A stretch of 64,000 bases of DNA. It comes from Cristatella mucedo. Taxonomy: Eukaryota > Bryozoa > Phylactolaemata > Cristatellidae. A program made the position numbers and the translations under genes. The stretch lies in the NCBI GenBank assembly GCA_009760855.2, contig WPIO01000013.1, positions 724,501 through 788,500 on the forward strand, read 5' to 3'. The notes beneath the pieces are model-generated. The model did no database searches. It saw only the letters and a list, made by a program, of their open reading frames with translations, and had not been told where the DNA came from. Shown here in pieces: positions 1 to 12,554 of the stretch (position 1 is the first letter of the stretch; each line of letters opens with the position of its first letter).

Positions 1-399
1 TTCTCATTTTCTCCATGAATAAATTGACTGCATTCAATAGCAATGAAGGAACTAGCCTTTCACCCTACAACCTGGCCTGATTTACCTTCCAACATTTATT
101 TTTTGTGAGAACAATAATTGACCCCAGCACTTAGTTTATTCATTGAATTGTTTCAAGTTTGGGATGGTTTCAAACGACAGGCTGTTTGTAGCTGCAGTGT
201 CATTTTCGTGTGCATTAACAGATAGACGGATCTTTTTACGATGACAACGGACACACCATTGACCTCTAAATATACAGAGAAGCTTGCAGAAATAATAATA
301 GTTACTCATTATATTATATCCCAGGACAACAATTTCCTACCCGAGCGCTTTAAAACTCGCAGTAGGAAAGGCCAACAGGGGTTCATAACCATAAAAATT
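1..399. other. No feature seen
   Basis: AT-rich sequence with no recognisable repeat or gene. Confidence 0.5.
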
Positions 400-1330
400 A
401 TGTATAATTATTATTAATTTTGAATGACGTCCTCAGAGAACTTAATTTCTTATAAGTACTTTACACATGCTGTAAAGGAAACCTGAGCACATGGTGAGTG
501 GTAACATACACAGTGTCAATAAGCATGATAGGATTCGTGGGAAAATGCTGTGTTGTTAGGCATTTGCAAACACGGGACAAGTCACGCGGACCCAGCGAAT
601 GCTGTGATGAACGGGTAAATCTTTAGCGTCTTATCAAATACCACGACGTCATTATGGATTCTGTTCCAGGCTTTGGCAGCGTGGGAACTAAAGGCGAGGC
701 CTCTAAAGGAGCTTGGTTCAATGCATCACTAATGCAATGCATGCAATTTGAGTCTGCAAAGCAGGTAGTACGCTGCCTAGCCTGGTGGGTGGAGTAGGTT
801 TGATTGGTAGGCTGGAGCCAAAGAATGAAGGGACGTAAAAATGTGTGACAGAATCTTGAAGTCGCTGCTTTTCTTGACTATGAGCCAGTGCAGGTCGGCA
901 AGGAGTGGTGCGATGTGGTAACTACAACGCTCACGACAGACAAGCCTAGCTGCAGAGTTTTGCATTAATTGTAATGCCCGATAGCACTGCCCGGTAGAAC
1001 AGCAAGTAGTGAGTTACAGAAGTCGAGATGGGATGTCACAAATGCGTGGACTAATTTTGATTTGACGTAGTAGCCCTAGCCCTAAAGGAAGCCCTAATTT
1101 TACCAATACTACTCAGCTGAAAGTAGGCATAATTGGCTGTGGAGCTAACGTGGTCATCTAGTAATTGGTCACTTTGGAACAGGACATCCAGGTTACGTGC
1201 AGATTTATACAGGAGATATGCTGGCAGAACGAATTCTGAGTGTAAAGCTTTCCTCATATCTGAGTCCCACTGGGTTTTCCCTTCAGCAATAAGCTGATTT
1301 GATCGTCATTCAATTTGAGATAGATGCCAT
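400..1330 (-). mobile_element. LINE-A fragment, 5'-truncated and decayed
   Basis: On the minus strand this reads as the 3' part of LINE-A. Pieces such as [19 protein letters not shown] and LLDDHVSST occur in broken frames. The 3' stem (CTCAGAGAACTTAATTTCTT in plus orientation) is near 432. It lies downstream of the large gene. Confidence 0.8.
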
Positions 1331-1387
1331 CTACGTGGGTACGAAAGCAATGTCTCCCACAGTGACTTGTACAGGATTTAACTAGCT

Positions 1388-2106
1388 CCTTAGTTCTGTC
1401 TCGGCTTGATTATTGTAATTCCCTTTTGGCTGGGCTGCCAAAGAAAGCTATAATGCCACTACAGCGGACTATGAATATGGCTGCAAGGCTGGTCTTCAAG
1501 TCCCAGTGGTTTGAGCACGTGTCACCTTTGCTGGAAGAGCTAGGATGGTTGCCGGTTGAGCAAAGGATACGGAGCAAAGTTCTTACGCTGACCCACGAGG
1601 CCCGCCACGGCTGGGCTTATTCATATCTGAACTGCTGCACCAGTTTCAGCCTCTTCACGCCCTCAGGTCCTGTGTGGACAATAAATTAGCTATTCAATTC
1701 CTTCGCATAAAGACCGGTGGCGACAGAAGCTTTAGCTCTGCAGGTCCTAGACAGTGGAACTCGCTTCCACAATTCTTAGGCAACGACAACTACTCTCCAG
1801 CTGCCGACTACGGGTCATCATGTTCAGCGGTCCTGAGCTGCTACTTCCATGCTTCTCACTACCTCAACCGCTCTCCTGACTCTGCTATGCTTCTCACTTT
1901 CTATTTGTTGCGTGAGACGAAGTCTGTTGGCTACTGAATGCGTAGCGAAAGCCGCGTAGGCTGTGAATGTGCTATACAAAACCCACATGCGTAATATCCA
2001 CATGGTCTTTATGACTTTGTGGAGTTACAGGCGAAGATACATACATACATACATACATACATACATACATACATACATACATACATACATACATACATAC
2101 ATACAT
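1388..2106 (+). mobile_element. LINE-B 3' fragment with (ATAC)n tail
   Basis: Broken frames encode the C-terminal part of a LINE ORF2 (LGWLPVEQRI, GDRSFSSAGPRQWNSLPQ, LLRETKSVGY). A short 3' UTR and a long (ATAC)n tail at 2036-2106 follow. The long tail could be slippage of the element's own tail. Confidence 0.85.
2036..2106 (+). repeat. (ATAC)n microsatellite
   Basis: About 17 units forming the tail of the LINE-B copy. Confidence 0.95.
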
Positions 2107-3255
2107 GTTTAATTTTTTGCTCTCTGCACCTTCACGACTCTGGAATATATTTTGGCCAGTGCTCTAATTAAACTAATTTATTACTTAACTCAATAAAATT
2201 GCGGAATACTAAAAATGCCGGCATTATGAACCCATAATACTGCTCCTGTGTGCAGAGTTCAGTGTCGTATTCTTAATATAAGGAATTGCAATTATCATAA
2301 TTTGTTTAGGCATTAGGGTGTGTACATGCTAAATAATCGAGGGATTTTCTGGTTCCAGAAGATTGCCAACGGCAAATTGAATAGACTGGATAGTGTCACG
2401 CAGGCTCTTGGATTTACTTCACACTTTAATGCCGTATTAATATTGTGTAAAGTTATCGCCTTATCATGCGCGTGCTTTGGAAGCTAGTTGCTCGACTTGT
2501 TACAATTGGGGCTTCTAGGTGCAAGCTTTTGGCACCGAGGCATACGGTGTGGCATGCGCTCGCCCAGAAGACGTAATCCGGCCTCATTGCACATGTTAGC
2601 GCTGCGATCCTTTTGAATATTAGTGGTCAATGTCAACATTATTCAATTGAAAACGATTCGCATAGGCAGTATGGACAGTATGGACTAAAGCATAGCATGC
2701 ATTAGCCATTGGCCATGAGAAATCCCTGTTTTTTGTGACGTTGCGAAGATGGCTGCTGCTTGGTGGCTGCTGAGCTTGGCATGTTTGTATCAGATCCGTC
2801 AAGGCCTCACCAAAGATGGACAATCCGCAGCCCAATAGGTTCTTTGTACATTAAAAAAATCAATTGGCGAACGAAACTTCATTACGAGATTGGTAAAGTA
2901 CCTAGGAAGACACGCTTTACAGGCAATAATGCCTAGACAGGAAGTACGGGAATGATGAGTTCACTTGAGAAAATAAATTGGATAGACTAGCAGCAAATAA
3001 GCCAGCTGTAAATACTTCATGACACGAGATAGAATCCAGCAAAAAGCATTTCTACACTTTCCACTGTGATATGGAAGATAGCTATTACAGCTCTTCTTCA
3101 TTACATAAATGGGGCTTCTAAATCAGTTAAACAACAATAATAATATTAGCGATAATTATAAATGTTCTAGAGTGACTTCCGAAAACCTAATCTGTTTCTA
3201 GGCAATTCACATTTGCAGTATTAGAATTATGATTACATAGTAAGTGGTAGCATAC
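2107..3255. other. No clear feature
   Basis: A 71-residue minus-strand frame (2620-2835, starting GLSIFGEALTDLI) has no recognised motif. The rest is AT-rich without repeats that I recognise. Confidence 0.4.
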
Positions 3256-3261
3256 TCAATT

Positions 3262-3895
3262 ACAACAAGCACTCTGCAGCTAGGCTTGTCTGTCGTGAAA
3301 GTCGCAGTTGCCATGTCACACCACTTCTCACCGACCTGCACTGGCTACCAGTCAAGCAACGGATTGACTTCAAAGTTTTGTCACTCACTTTTAGGTCCCT
3401 TCATTCTATGGCTCCAGCCTATCTGTCAGATATACTACCCCATCAGGTTAAGCATCGTACCACCCGCTTTTCGGAATCCAACAGTCTAGAAATACCTCAT
3501 ACAAACCTTAAATCCTTTGGAGACCATGCATTTAGTTCATATGCTCCCAAAGCCTGAAACTCCCTCCCGACCTGCGTCAGAACATCCCCTGACCTGACCA
3601 CATTTAAAAGGAACCTAAAAACACACCTATTTAGGACAGCATTTAGTGGGTCCCTGTGATTCGTCCTTGATGTGCTTATGAGTGCTGACACTGTGCATGC
3701 TGCCACTAACCACATTTGCATGCTGACCGTGTGCATGTCACCACTAACCATATTATTTGTTTGTTTTTCAAGCATGATTTTACTTACCATTCAATTGCAT
3801 TTCACTTTACAGCAAATGCAAAGCGCCTAGAGAGAGATTAAGTTCTCTGAGGGTGCTTTATCAAGTGAATTATTATTATTATTATGTAAACATAG
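3262..3895 (+). mobile_element. LINE-A 3' fragment
   Basis: The 5'-truncated end of LINE-A starts at the sequence for NSAARLVC and runs through the 3' UTR and stem to an (ATT)n tail. It is close to the copies at 35.6 and 63.2 kb, so it is fairly young, but its coding part is frameshifted. Confidence 0.85.
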
Positions 3896-3898
3896 TTA

Positions 3899-3998
3899 GT
3901 GGCAGTGTGCATAGTGTCAGCACGCTTAAGCACACGCACACACAAATATCGTGGACTCACTTAATTCTGTGATAAATAAATGTGTTTTTAGCTTCTTT
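3899..3998 (-). mobile_element. LINE-A 3' UTR fragment, inverted next to the previous copy
   Basis: The segment matches, in reverse, the 3' UTR stretch that carries the CTGACACTGTGCATGC-type motif. It abuts the tail of the plus-strand copy, so two copies meet tail to tail. Confidence 0.55.
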
Positions 3999-4101
3999 TC
4001 ACTTTTTGCTTCGCAGTAGGATATTGGTTCCAGCTTGGGCTAAATAAATACAAACAACTCATGCGGATTGTACCATAAAAGAATCAAATCTCTACCCATG
4101 C

Positions 4102-4102
4102 G

Positions 4103-4175
<73 letters not shown>

Positions 4176-4195
4176 CGTGCGTGTGCGTGTGTGCC
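4102..4195. repeat. (TA)n(TG)n microsatellite
   Basis: Short (TA)n followed by a long (TG)n with GC interruptions at the end. It lies downstream of the terminal exon and its polyadenylation signal. Confidence 0.95.
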
Positions 4196-4536
4196 ATATA
4201 TATGTATGCCACAGCCTTCTATCCCATGACCTCTGTCGTCATAAGGCGAGCAGCTTAACATGTGGGCCAAACCAGGGCGGCTACTAACTGTGAAACCGAA
4301 TTCCAGAGTCTGGCGCCAGAATAAAAAATTGCCTTTTTTGCCACCAGGCTTTTCATTAAATTACTGTCATGAATTACTCTACTCTGTTTTACGAGGATAC
4401 TGTTAGGCAAGAAGTCGGCAGGGTTGCATCAATTCAGTTAGTTTTTATTTCTTGCAGAAACGTGTGCTGCTTGAGGTGCGATTGCTTAAGCTGCAAAAGA
4501 AGCAAGGCCGTAATTTTATTACTACTTACTACGTAC

Positions 4537-4546
4537 TTTATTTATT
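4537..4546 (-). promoter_or_regulatory. Candidate polyadenylation signal
   Basis: Two overlapping AATAAA hexamers are read on the minus strand, about 215 nt downstream of the stop codon of the terminal exon. This is a usual distance for a short 3' UTR. No other evidence was available. Confidence 0.4.
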
Positions 4547-4760
4547 GTAAAAAATATCGCAGCCAATGCCAATAGGTAAAGCTAGACAAAATAAAGGCAT
4601 CGGGTGCTTCAAAGAGTTGGAATTGTGCCAAACGGAAAGCATCAAAATTGCTGGATGATAATGATGCTGTGACCGACCAAACTAAGTTTTCAACTGTACA
4701 TCGAGCATTGATTTGGATTATTTCTAGGAATAAGTATACGTATATGCGGTTGCTCAAGCA

Positions 4761-5029
4761 TCACTTTCTGTTCACATTTGTATCACCTTTAACCTTTTTC
4801 GCTCGTATACGGGATGTGCGAAAGCCGCCTGTGTCATTGTTGAGGTCTGATCCTAGCGAATTAGTCGAGCCCGAATGATTAGAGCCTCTGCGATGGGAAG
4901 TGCTCGACCCGTCCTGTTGGCTTCTTGTCGCCAGCTCTTCTCTCCGGTTTCTGAAGCGGGTACACAGGGCTCCCAAGCAGGCAGCAAAGCTTATAATGGC
5001 TGCGGCCACCATTGCCACGGCTCCTTTGC
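4761..5029 (-). CDS. Candidate terminal exon: transmembrane helix and cytoplasmic tail
   Basis: The acceptor is TATCTTTCTGCAG, phase 1, in frame with exon 20 (...FPILNI-G-KGAVAM). A 20-residue hydrophobic helix (AMVAAAIISFAACLGALC) is followed by a stop-transfer cluster TRFRNRRE and a tail of about 65 residues rich in Ser, Asn, Gly and Arg, ending KGDTNVNRK and a stop. The tail has no tyrosine, so no ITIM or ITAM. AATAAA-type signals on the minus strand lie about 215 nt past the stop (4537-4546). The type I topology is inferred. Confidence 0.75.
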
Positions 5030-6182
5030 CTGCAGAAAGATAGTCATTACGCGAGATAAAATTCGCGCATCGACTGCATACGGAATATGCAAAGATGAAA
5101 CTCGTTTCATACGATCAGCGACCGATTTAGCCGCTTTCATCCCACGTATCCCTGTTCTTGCCATATGATGTTTTCCATTGCACAATTTTAACAAGGCTAC
5201 AGGAGCTCATGCCATTCAAAGAAGGCATTCAGTGATGGTAAAGGAAAACTTCTCTGAGCAAAGAGACGCACGAGGTCGGACGAGTGAAATGCAAGAGAAT
5301 TTGGGGTGACCGAAATAATTTGGATCAGCTTGACGGAGCACCATTTTAAGCTAGAAGAGTATGCGCATTATTCTTGGAAGATGAACAAATGTCTCGATGT
5401 CATGTGAAGAATGATGGCAACTGTCTTTTTGTAATCCTCTGTTGTGCGGGGCTAGTACTTGAGTTCCCATTCACTGGGATGGCAGCGAAGTGCACAAAGT
5501 CGCCACCCTAATCGTTCATAGGAAGGCTTTCCTGTCTAAGCAGAGTCCTTCCTGACATAGAGTATCACTCAAGACATTTGCGTGCCTTAGCAAAAGCGGC
5601 CTGTAAATATACTTTTGAGCACTTGCTATACATGCTATAAGTGCGGCATACTGCAAGAGCTAACTCAATAGACCAGACTTAGCAGACAGAGCTAAAAGCT
5701 TAGCTTTGCAATCCACAATTTTAACGAAATGACATTGAGGAGACATAGCACAGTCACTATCAGGCTCAGCAAGTTTATACACCGTGCTGACTTACCGTTG
5801 CCTAACTTCATTTTCCAAAAATAGATTTCTTTAGAGCGTCGAAAAGGAAAATTGATACGGATAAGCCTAGATTAAAGCACATTCGACGTTTGTGACGGCA
5901 GTGCATCAGGGATGGTGTGCTTATGGGCATGTAAGTGCTTTCGCTCGTCCTACAGGTGATACGCTCTCCTAACTCAGCTGCCTTCTATACTTGGGCTTCT
6001 GCTCGGGGCCGACAGTGAATCTAACTTCTCAGTGTATTTTTACTTTACTATTCGAGATGATAATGCATGTTTACAGTAGATGTACTATTTCCCTTCAAAT
6101 ACATTCATGGATGTCGCTGCTTTTTTCCAGAGTTTTTAAACAGGAAGACTCCCTCAGCAAGCCATAGAGAAGCCTCACAGTG
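5030..6182. other. Intron before the terminal exon, first part
   Basis: No repeats recognised. One possible 33-nt exon at about 5793-5825 on the minus strand is too short to support. Confidence 0.4.
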
Positions 6183-6183
6183 T

Positions 6184-6243
<60 letters not shown>

Positions 6244-6265
6244 TCTCCCTCCCTCTCTCCCCCCT

Positions 6266-6303
<38 letters not shown>
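6183..6303 (+). repeat. (CT)n microsatellite
   Basis: Two CT tracts separated by a C-rich interruption. Leucine/serine ORFs here are artefacts. Confidence 0.97.
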
Positions 6304-6307
<4 letters not shown>

Positions 6308-7224
6308 GCTGCGGCAAATCGTTCCAAATTAGCAGTCACCTGGCCAGTGCCAATCTACTGCTCACACTGTTGGCACCTAGTTGATAGTTGGTATTTGCTA
6401 GCACTAGTTGCTAATTTTAGCATCACACCTATTGATTACAAGGTGATTGGGGGTATATGTTTTTTTTAGTTTCCTAGTCTCCCAGATGGATAAATTCGAA
6501 GAGTCCTTGTCCAAGCGAATTTAATCGATATGATATTTTACTTTCGTTTCCTGCCCTTCATCAGGTCCCAGTTTCAAGCCTGACAGATTACCTTATCTTG
6601 GTTTTTATTCACCAGTTCACAAAGCTCCCAGCATTCTAGAAATTGTACTTATCGTTCTAACCGGATGTCCTAGATCTGCTTCTGTCTGCTCTGCGTAACT
6701 AAAACGAAAGTTTTGACAGCTTCAGGTCTTGTTCATGAGGCCTTAAAAGGCTTTTGTTAAGCAACTTATAAGGAAGTCTATGCCAGACTACTTGATCTTT
6801 AAAATTTTCTTTCAATCTACCTGTTTCCGTTCTTTTCAAAGAAGCGGGGAGGAGCAATGTCAGACCAGCAAAACTTGTTTGTCATACATTTAACTTAGCA
6901 AGTTAGCACCAAACAGGTTTCCAAAGTGACAATATTATTTCGATGGTGTCAAAACCTTCTCAGTATTGACGACCGTGCAGAAGAATGCTTGTTATTTCAG
7001 CAGATTATCTCTCGGTAATATTTGATGTTATTGATCTTCAAGTCCATCTTGCTCTTATGATCTTGCCTGTATATAACTTGCACCACACTGAAATAGTTTA
7101 GGTCCCATGTCAGAGAGGGATTTCGAGCAATGATATCAACGATCATCCGAGGAGCCTTAAAGGCCTGAGTAAAGCACCAGTGATCTGTGTGGTGCTTTTT
7201 TCACAGCTTACATAATCCCTCTTG
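6304..7224. other. Intron sequence, nothing seen
   Basis: No gene or recognised repeat between the CT tract and the LINE-A copy. Confidence 0.45.
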
Positions 7225-8705
7225 CTGACATCAATATTAAGCATTAACTGGGGCATCACTGGCACCGCATTGCAATGACCCAGGTCATATTTCAGTCTGA
7301 GACGCTAGAGTATTGATATGAATGGACAAAGATCCTCGGAAGGGCCTCTGAAATATGGGTTACCTGACCTGGTTTGGCCCAGTAGTTAAGGTGCTCGCTC
7401 CGACAAAGATTTGCCGAGGTCGTGGGATTGAGCCCTGTGGCATATGGGAAGTGGTTTATAGAGACCAAGTTCTCTTAGAGCGCTATACATATGAATTTCA
7501 TTTATTTATTTACCTCAGTGGTCTGTGATCGTTTCAATTCTTTTCACAGCTTATACTCTCCATCTAGCCGATGTGGTTGCCAGGATCAATCTAGGCTTTA
7601 ACTTCTGTGCAGATGTCACTCGGTTGCACCTTTGCTTTGATCACTCCCAGCCTTCCAGCAAGTCGAATTCTCTCAACTCTTTTGCTGCATGTATTGATGA
7701 CCTCCGATCATGCAGGGAAACAATTTAATTAATTTGAATGATGATAAAATTAACTTACTATTTATGGGCAAACCAAGTTCGATTCAGAAATTGAAAAGGC
7801 TAACGCTCACAATCGACTCTGCCAGTATATCCCCTGCTAAATCTGCACGAAATAGGCGTGTTATGTTCCAAACATACCATTTATTAGACGACCTCGTCAA
7901 TTCCGCAGTCAGGTCTGCATACTTTCAGCTACATAAAATTGCTAAAAATTGTGTTTGTTTAGAATGGGATACGATATCTAAATTGGTCTATGCATTTGCA
8001 ACATCCCTTCTGTATTGCTGTCACTCACTGCTTGCTCGTCTACCGGCCTATGCACTCAGGCACTTAGAGCTTGTGCAAAACTCTGCAGCTAGGTTTGTTT
8101 GTTGTGAGCGTCGCAGTTGCCAAATCACACTACTCTCATCGAACTGCACTGGATCGCAGTCAAGCGCTTAATCATCGAGCTTAAGGTTTTTTTCACTCAC
8201 TTTTAGATCCCTTCATTCTTTGGCTCCAGCCTACCTATCAAATCTACTGCCACACCAGGCTAAGCATCGTTTCACCCGCTTTTTGGAGTCTAAATCTTTA
8301 TCTATCCTTCGTACAAACCTAAAATCTTTTGGAGACCGTGCATTTAGTTCTCATGTTCCCATACTTGGAACTCAGTCCCGACTTGCATCTCAACATCTCC
8401 TGACTTGTCCATAATTTAAAAAAGAAACTTAAACCCACCTTTTTATTAGAGCATTTAGTAGATTTCCGCGATTCATTTCTTATGTGATTATGTGTGCTGA
8501 CACTGTGCATGCGGCCACTAACCAAACTTGCATGCTGACCCTGTGTATTTCATCCCTAACCATGTTATTCTTGTTGTTTATTGAGCATGCTACTACTAAC
8601 CATTGTGTTTCCTTTGCAGCAACTGTAAAGTGCCTAGAAAGAGATAGAGTTCTCTGAGAGTGCCACATCAAAGGGATTGTTATTATTATTGTATTATTAT
8701 CTGTC
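7225..8705 (+). mobile_element. LINE-A copy split by a SINE-1 insertion
   Basis: Decayed reverse transcriptase sequence begins at the GITGTALQW-equivalent region and runs to an (ATT)n tail near 8700. The core motif region is degraded (NFCADVTRL for FYADDTQL). A SINE-1 copy sits at 7366-7509 with its TTACCT duplication in LINE-A sequence. Confidence 0.85.
7366..7509 (+). mobile_element. SINE-1, full length, inside LINE-A
   Basis: The tRNA-like head has box A (GTAGTTAAGGTGC-like) and box B (GTGGGATTGAGCCC). The tail GAGACCAAGTTCTCTTAGAG resembles the LINE-A 3' stem. It is flanked by a TTACCT target duplication (7360-7365 and 7510-7515). Confidence 0.8.
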
Positions 8706-8936
8706 ATAATGTGGCAGAAAACATACTTCCTTCCCATGCTCGGGCTGCACGATGCACCTTTCTCTGCCTGCTGATCTGCCTGATCCGACCTCTTCTCACT
8801 CTAACTCTATCAAGTCGTTGGCATGAATTCGCGACACTCAACGTGTGGGTTGAGTTGTCCATGCAAAATCATTCCCAACAGTTCTTCACTTGCTGCAAAA
8901 TAAGTAGAATCCCAATATCAAGGTTATGTCACCAAT

Positions 8937-9065
8937 AAAGATAATAATAGTAATAATAGTAATAATAATAATGCACTTGATAAAGCGCCCTCAGAGAACT
9001 CAATCTCTCTCTAGGCGCTTAACATTTGCTGCAAAGGGAAATGCAATTGAATGGTGAGAAACACC
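8937..9065 (-). mobile_element. LINE-A 3' end fragment
   Basis: In reverse this reads GCAAATGTTAAGCGCC, the AGAGATTGAGTTCTCTGAG stem and an (ATT)n tail, the diagnostic 3' end of LINE-A. Only about 130 bp remain. Confidence 0.8.
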
Positions 9066-9517
9066 GGCATCCAAACTCAGATCCCTTAACACTTTCTTCC
9101 AGCTCTAATGCCCACCAAACCTGAAACTCATTTTGTTCATCGACAAAGTCTGTATTTACTCTCTAGATGATAATTAAAAGGAGCAAAGCACGCCGGCTAT
9201 TGTATTTCAAATCCAGTAGTAGTAAAGCTGCTAGAATTAGAATTTTTACTAGGAGATTTGTAAAAATTTCTTGTTAATATTAATGAAAAAGGTTCTATGA
9301 GACACGTCAACACAAAAACAATTGACAAACAGTTTTTTGAATGTCCATATTAAACATAGTTAGCACGTCAAACACATGGCAATGTATCTGCTTTGCCTGC
9401 AAATAGTACAGCCATCGTCATTCTCACAACTCGTCTATGGGAGCATCGTTAATCGTTCTTCGTCACGAGCACCGGAGCGAGAGGGTGAGCCGTTGTAATA
9501 CTGCGATCAGCTCTTAC

Positions 9518-9853
9518 CAATGTTTAGTATAGGAAAACGTGTTGACGTTAAAACTAAGGCATTAGACTCCAAAATGGCAGTGCCTGGTATATCAATGTAG
9601 CGCTTGCAAGTGACTTTTCGCTTAGCTAGGGACATGCCTTCCACTTGAAGCTTGCTACCAAATAATGGCGGCTGCACTGAATTGGCAGGCACTTGGTAGA
9701 CTGGCTCACTTTCATGGCGAAGCTCTCCATCGATAAACCACTGGATTTTCGTCCGACTCTCAAAGTAAGATGGTGGTATAGCACAAAACAACTCGCAGGA
9801 GTGGGCGCTGACACATTGTGGATTAATCAGTGACAAACTTGGCTGCGCTTGTC
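9518..9853 (-). CDS. Candidate exon 20 (membrane-proximal Ig-like module)
   Basis: Acceptor CTGTTCTCATTACCAG and donor ATTG|GTAAGAGC, phase 1 on both sides (336 nt). It encodes CELFCAIPPSYF, TKIQWFIDGELR and RKVTCKRYIDI, the most Ig-like module in the chain, ending in strands LVLTS and FPILNI. It leads in frame into the transmembrane exon. Confidence 0.78.
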
Positions 9854-9939
9854 CTGGTAATGAGAACAGGTCACGATAGCTGGTTATCGTCAGCGCTTTT
9901 ACTGCTATTGTCGCATTTGAAGCAAAAGTGCCACTCTAC

Positions 9940-10260
9940 CTTCAGCGACTTTAAATCTGTACACCGGTGAGCTTATGACAAGGCCATACACCGGGCTTAC
10001 TGGGGACGGCGTAACAACCCTGCATTGAACAGTCATAGCACCGGCCTCGAGAGGAATAAATATGGACCAGTTGGTCGGTTGCTGTCGCTCAGCATAGTCT
10101 GATCTCACTCCAGAATAGGTCCAGTGAACTTCCGTTACAGACGAGCTTGCTGCTGATCGCATCAATCCTGAATAGTTACAGTCAGCACGATACGGCTCAC
10201 CTAGTTTGATACTTAAAACTTGTTGATGTGCTGTGTTTTCGTGAACTATCACTTTTATTC
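9940..10260 (-). CDS. Candidate exon 19 (Ig-like module)
   Basis: Acceptor TATTTCTATTTCTAG and donor GAAG|GTAGAGTG, phase 1 on both sides (321 nt). The frame encodes PYRADCNYSG, TEVHWTYSG and MTVQCRVVT, a clear Ig-like C...W...C arrangement, with N-glycosylation sites NYS and NWS. It is separated from exon 20 by only 86 bp, by far the shortest intron. Confidence 0.75.
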
Positions 10261-11704
10261 CTAGAAATAGAAATAGAGGCGGCATTTTAGTGGCGAAATA
10301 AATCCCGAGATTTAATAGTAGCAAGAGCTGTTTTGCGAACTGGACGCTTAGAAGATTAAAAAATGTCTTGCACTGGGCATACTAATTAGCAAGAAAGCAA
10401 ATTATTGAAAACTTTTAAAGGCTAGAGTCCGCCTCAAAGACTGCAAACAAATCATTAGGAAATTCTGTATAAGTTGGCATGGTACAAAGCTCAAAGAGAA
10501 AACCGAGATGAAGGTTATTGCAATGCCAAAAATTTTAGTACGCACTATCTTTCAATAAAAGCAAAATTTCATGCAAAGGTTCTTATTTATGAAAGATGAT
10601 AATATTTTAGGAATTGTATGAAGAAATCCCACGATGCAGAAGACAACTATAAATAGCCGGACGAAGAATTGAGTAATTTGAAGGAGAAGATAACTCTATA
10701 GCCGGCTCGAAATGCAAACCAATTTCCTTATTTTTTCTCAGTTCATCAATTCACAGTAAATTCCTTCAACTGTATCTTGCTTAGTGTAGTGTCGCCAATG
10801 GTAATTTTTAAAGCACTGAAAACTGTGTTTAGCATGCAGACTGGCCCAATAGTGATGCAATTGGCGCTTTCCACGTACGCATAATAAGCTGTTTTTTTTT
10901 CAATCGATTTGGACGGAAATTGCAGCCTTGGATGACGAACTTTTAACTTTAGTCTAAGCGCGACAGGAAACTGAATGTCGCTAATTAGACCACATTTTTA
11001 TAGATATCAAGATATCTAATTGTTATCACAATTTTAAAAACATGAGATTTTATATTTGGAGAACTAAATTGACAAATGCACGCATTTAAATATCTAATTT
11101 GATACAGCACGTAATCCAATACTGGACCACGAAGCACTGCCAGAGTTTTCAGAGAGTTGCAAAATTCTTCAAAAATTGAAGTCAAAAACATCAAATGCAG
11201 AAACCGATGCTGCTAAGGCCTGCTTAAAAAAATATTTATTTCTGGCCGTAACGCAGGAGAAATTACCCATGGGCCTCTACATGCTTGCGCCTTGAGCCCG
11301 CAATCCGGTCTGCATGTGGAAGTGCTGGACATGCCGCCCCATCAGCCTATGAGCCTGCACTGAGGCAAATGTTTTTATAGCTTCGCAGGCACATAGGAAC
11401 ACCATTATTTGGCCAGATTATACATACCTTTTATGGTTTCATTGCGACGGTCAAATGCATTCTGGGTAGCCTTAGCTTTGTTTCTGGTTTTGCGAATTAG
11501 GAATCACCAGCAGGAAGGCAAGCCGAAGCAAAGGGCGGAGGGAGGTTAGAGGCACATTTATTTTCAGTAAAGTCTGCTGCTGTTTCTAGCCTTCTTGCTT
11601 GCTCCCCTTTAATAACGAACCTTAGGGGCAATTCGACATATTAAATTACCGGTCATCACTCTAAAGGTATGCCCATTGAATGCTCGTTCATGCTTTGAAA
11701 TAAA
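10261..11704. other. Intron sequence, nothing seen
   Basis: AT-rich with no repeat that I recognise. A minus-strand frame at 10985-11194 has no motif or usable splice phase. Confidence 0.45.
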
Positions 11705-11800
11705 CCCCTAATAATAATTAAAATAATAATGATAACACGCTAGATAAAGCACCCTCAGAGAACTCAATCTCTTAATAGGCGCTTTAAGTTATAATGCGTC
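11705..11800 (-). mobile_element. LINE-A 3' end fragment
   Basis: About 95 bp of the reversed 3' stem (CTCAGAGAACTCAATCTCTT) with an (ATT)n-like tail. Confidence 0.72.
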
Positions 11801-11959
11801 GTGCGATTCTTGCAAACATCCCTGAACTGTTCGACTTGACTGAGTCCTTCGTGGTGTTGACCAGCTCCCTAAGCATTACCGATGGTGTCCTTAAAGGGTT
11901 TTCTTTCTTTTGTACCCTGAAATCAATAACAGTGGTTGAATAGGTTATATGTACACATA

Positions 11960-12102
11960 TAATTCATTTGTATAACGCCTCAAGAGAGCTTAATCTCTAT
12001 TCAGGCGCTTCGCATATGCCTCGGGGCTCGAGCCCACGACCTCAGTCAGACCTTGGTCAAGGCGTGAAACCTTAACCACTGGACCAAAACAGCTCGGCTA
12101 GG
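11960..12102 (-). mobile_element. SINE-1, near full length
   Basis: Reversed SINE-1: the tail stem is at 11970-12010, then box B (GGGCTCGAGCCCACGACCTC in plus orientation) and the head ending near the sequence for a proline-type box A. It is similar to the copy at 41.4 kb. Confidence 0.75.
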
Positions 12103-12214
12103 TTAAGCCGTTCATATAGCGCTGGTTTTTTGCACGTTGATTGACCGAGCACTTGAACGACCAAGGTCAATGTGGATGCATTTGATGACCGAGATATTGG
12201 GCTCGACCTTTGTG

Positions 12215-12285
12215 GCTTTAGTGCAGCGCCCAAATAGATATGAAGTTCTTAGGGTACTAAACAGATGAATTATAATCATTTACCT
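12215..12285 (+). mobile_element. SINE-1 tail fragment
   Basis: The segment reads GCGCCCAAATAGATATGAAG then TTCTTAGGGTACTAAACA, a diverged SINE-1 3' end. Only the tail is present. Confidence 0.5.
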
Positions 12286-12554
12286 CCCTAAGTTTTAATT
12301 CGTTCACACAATCCATCTCTTTAATCTCTCCCGGAGCAGCACCACCCAGTGATCGTTGCAATGATCTGACAGATTTCTCTCTAGAATTTTTGTTAGCTAG
12401 ACAAATTGAGATAACACAGTTCTTATGAAACGTAATATCACGATCAGACTCCTATCCCATAATACCTTGCATTACCTTAATGACCACTTTCAAGCCTTAA
12501 CTTCTACAATCACCTAGAAATTCAAGCTAAAAGAGTAGGGGGGAAACTGGAGTT

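Noticed and set aside
5793-5825. 33-nt minus-strand microexon (IYFWKMKLGN) with GTAAGT donor
   Set aside because: It is too short to support, and exon 20 joins the terminal exon in frame without it.
6067-6469. Leucine/serine ORFs
   Set aside because: Translation of the (CT)n tract. The same holds for 28221-28490.
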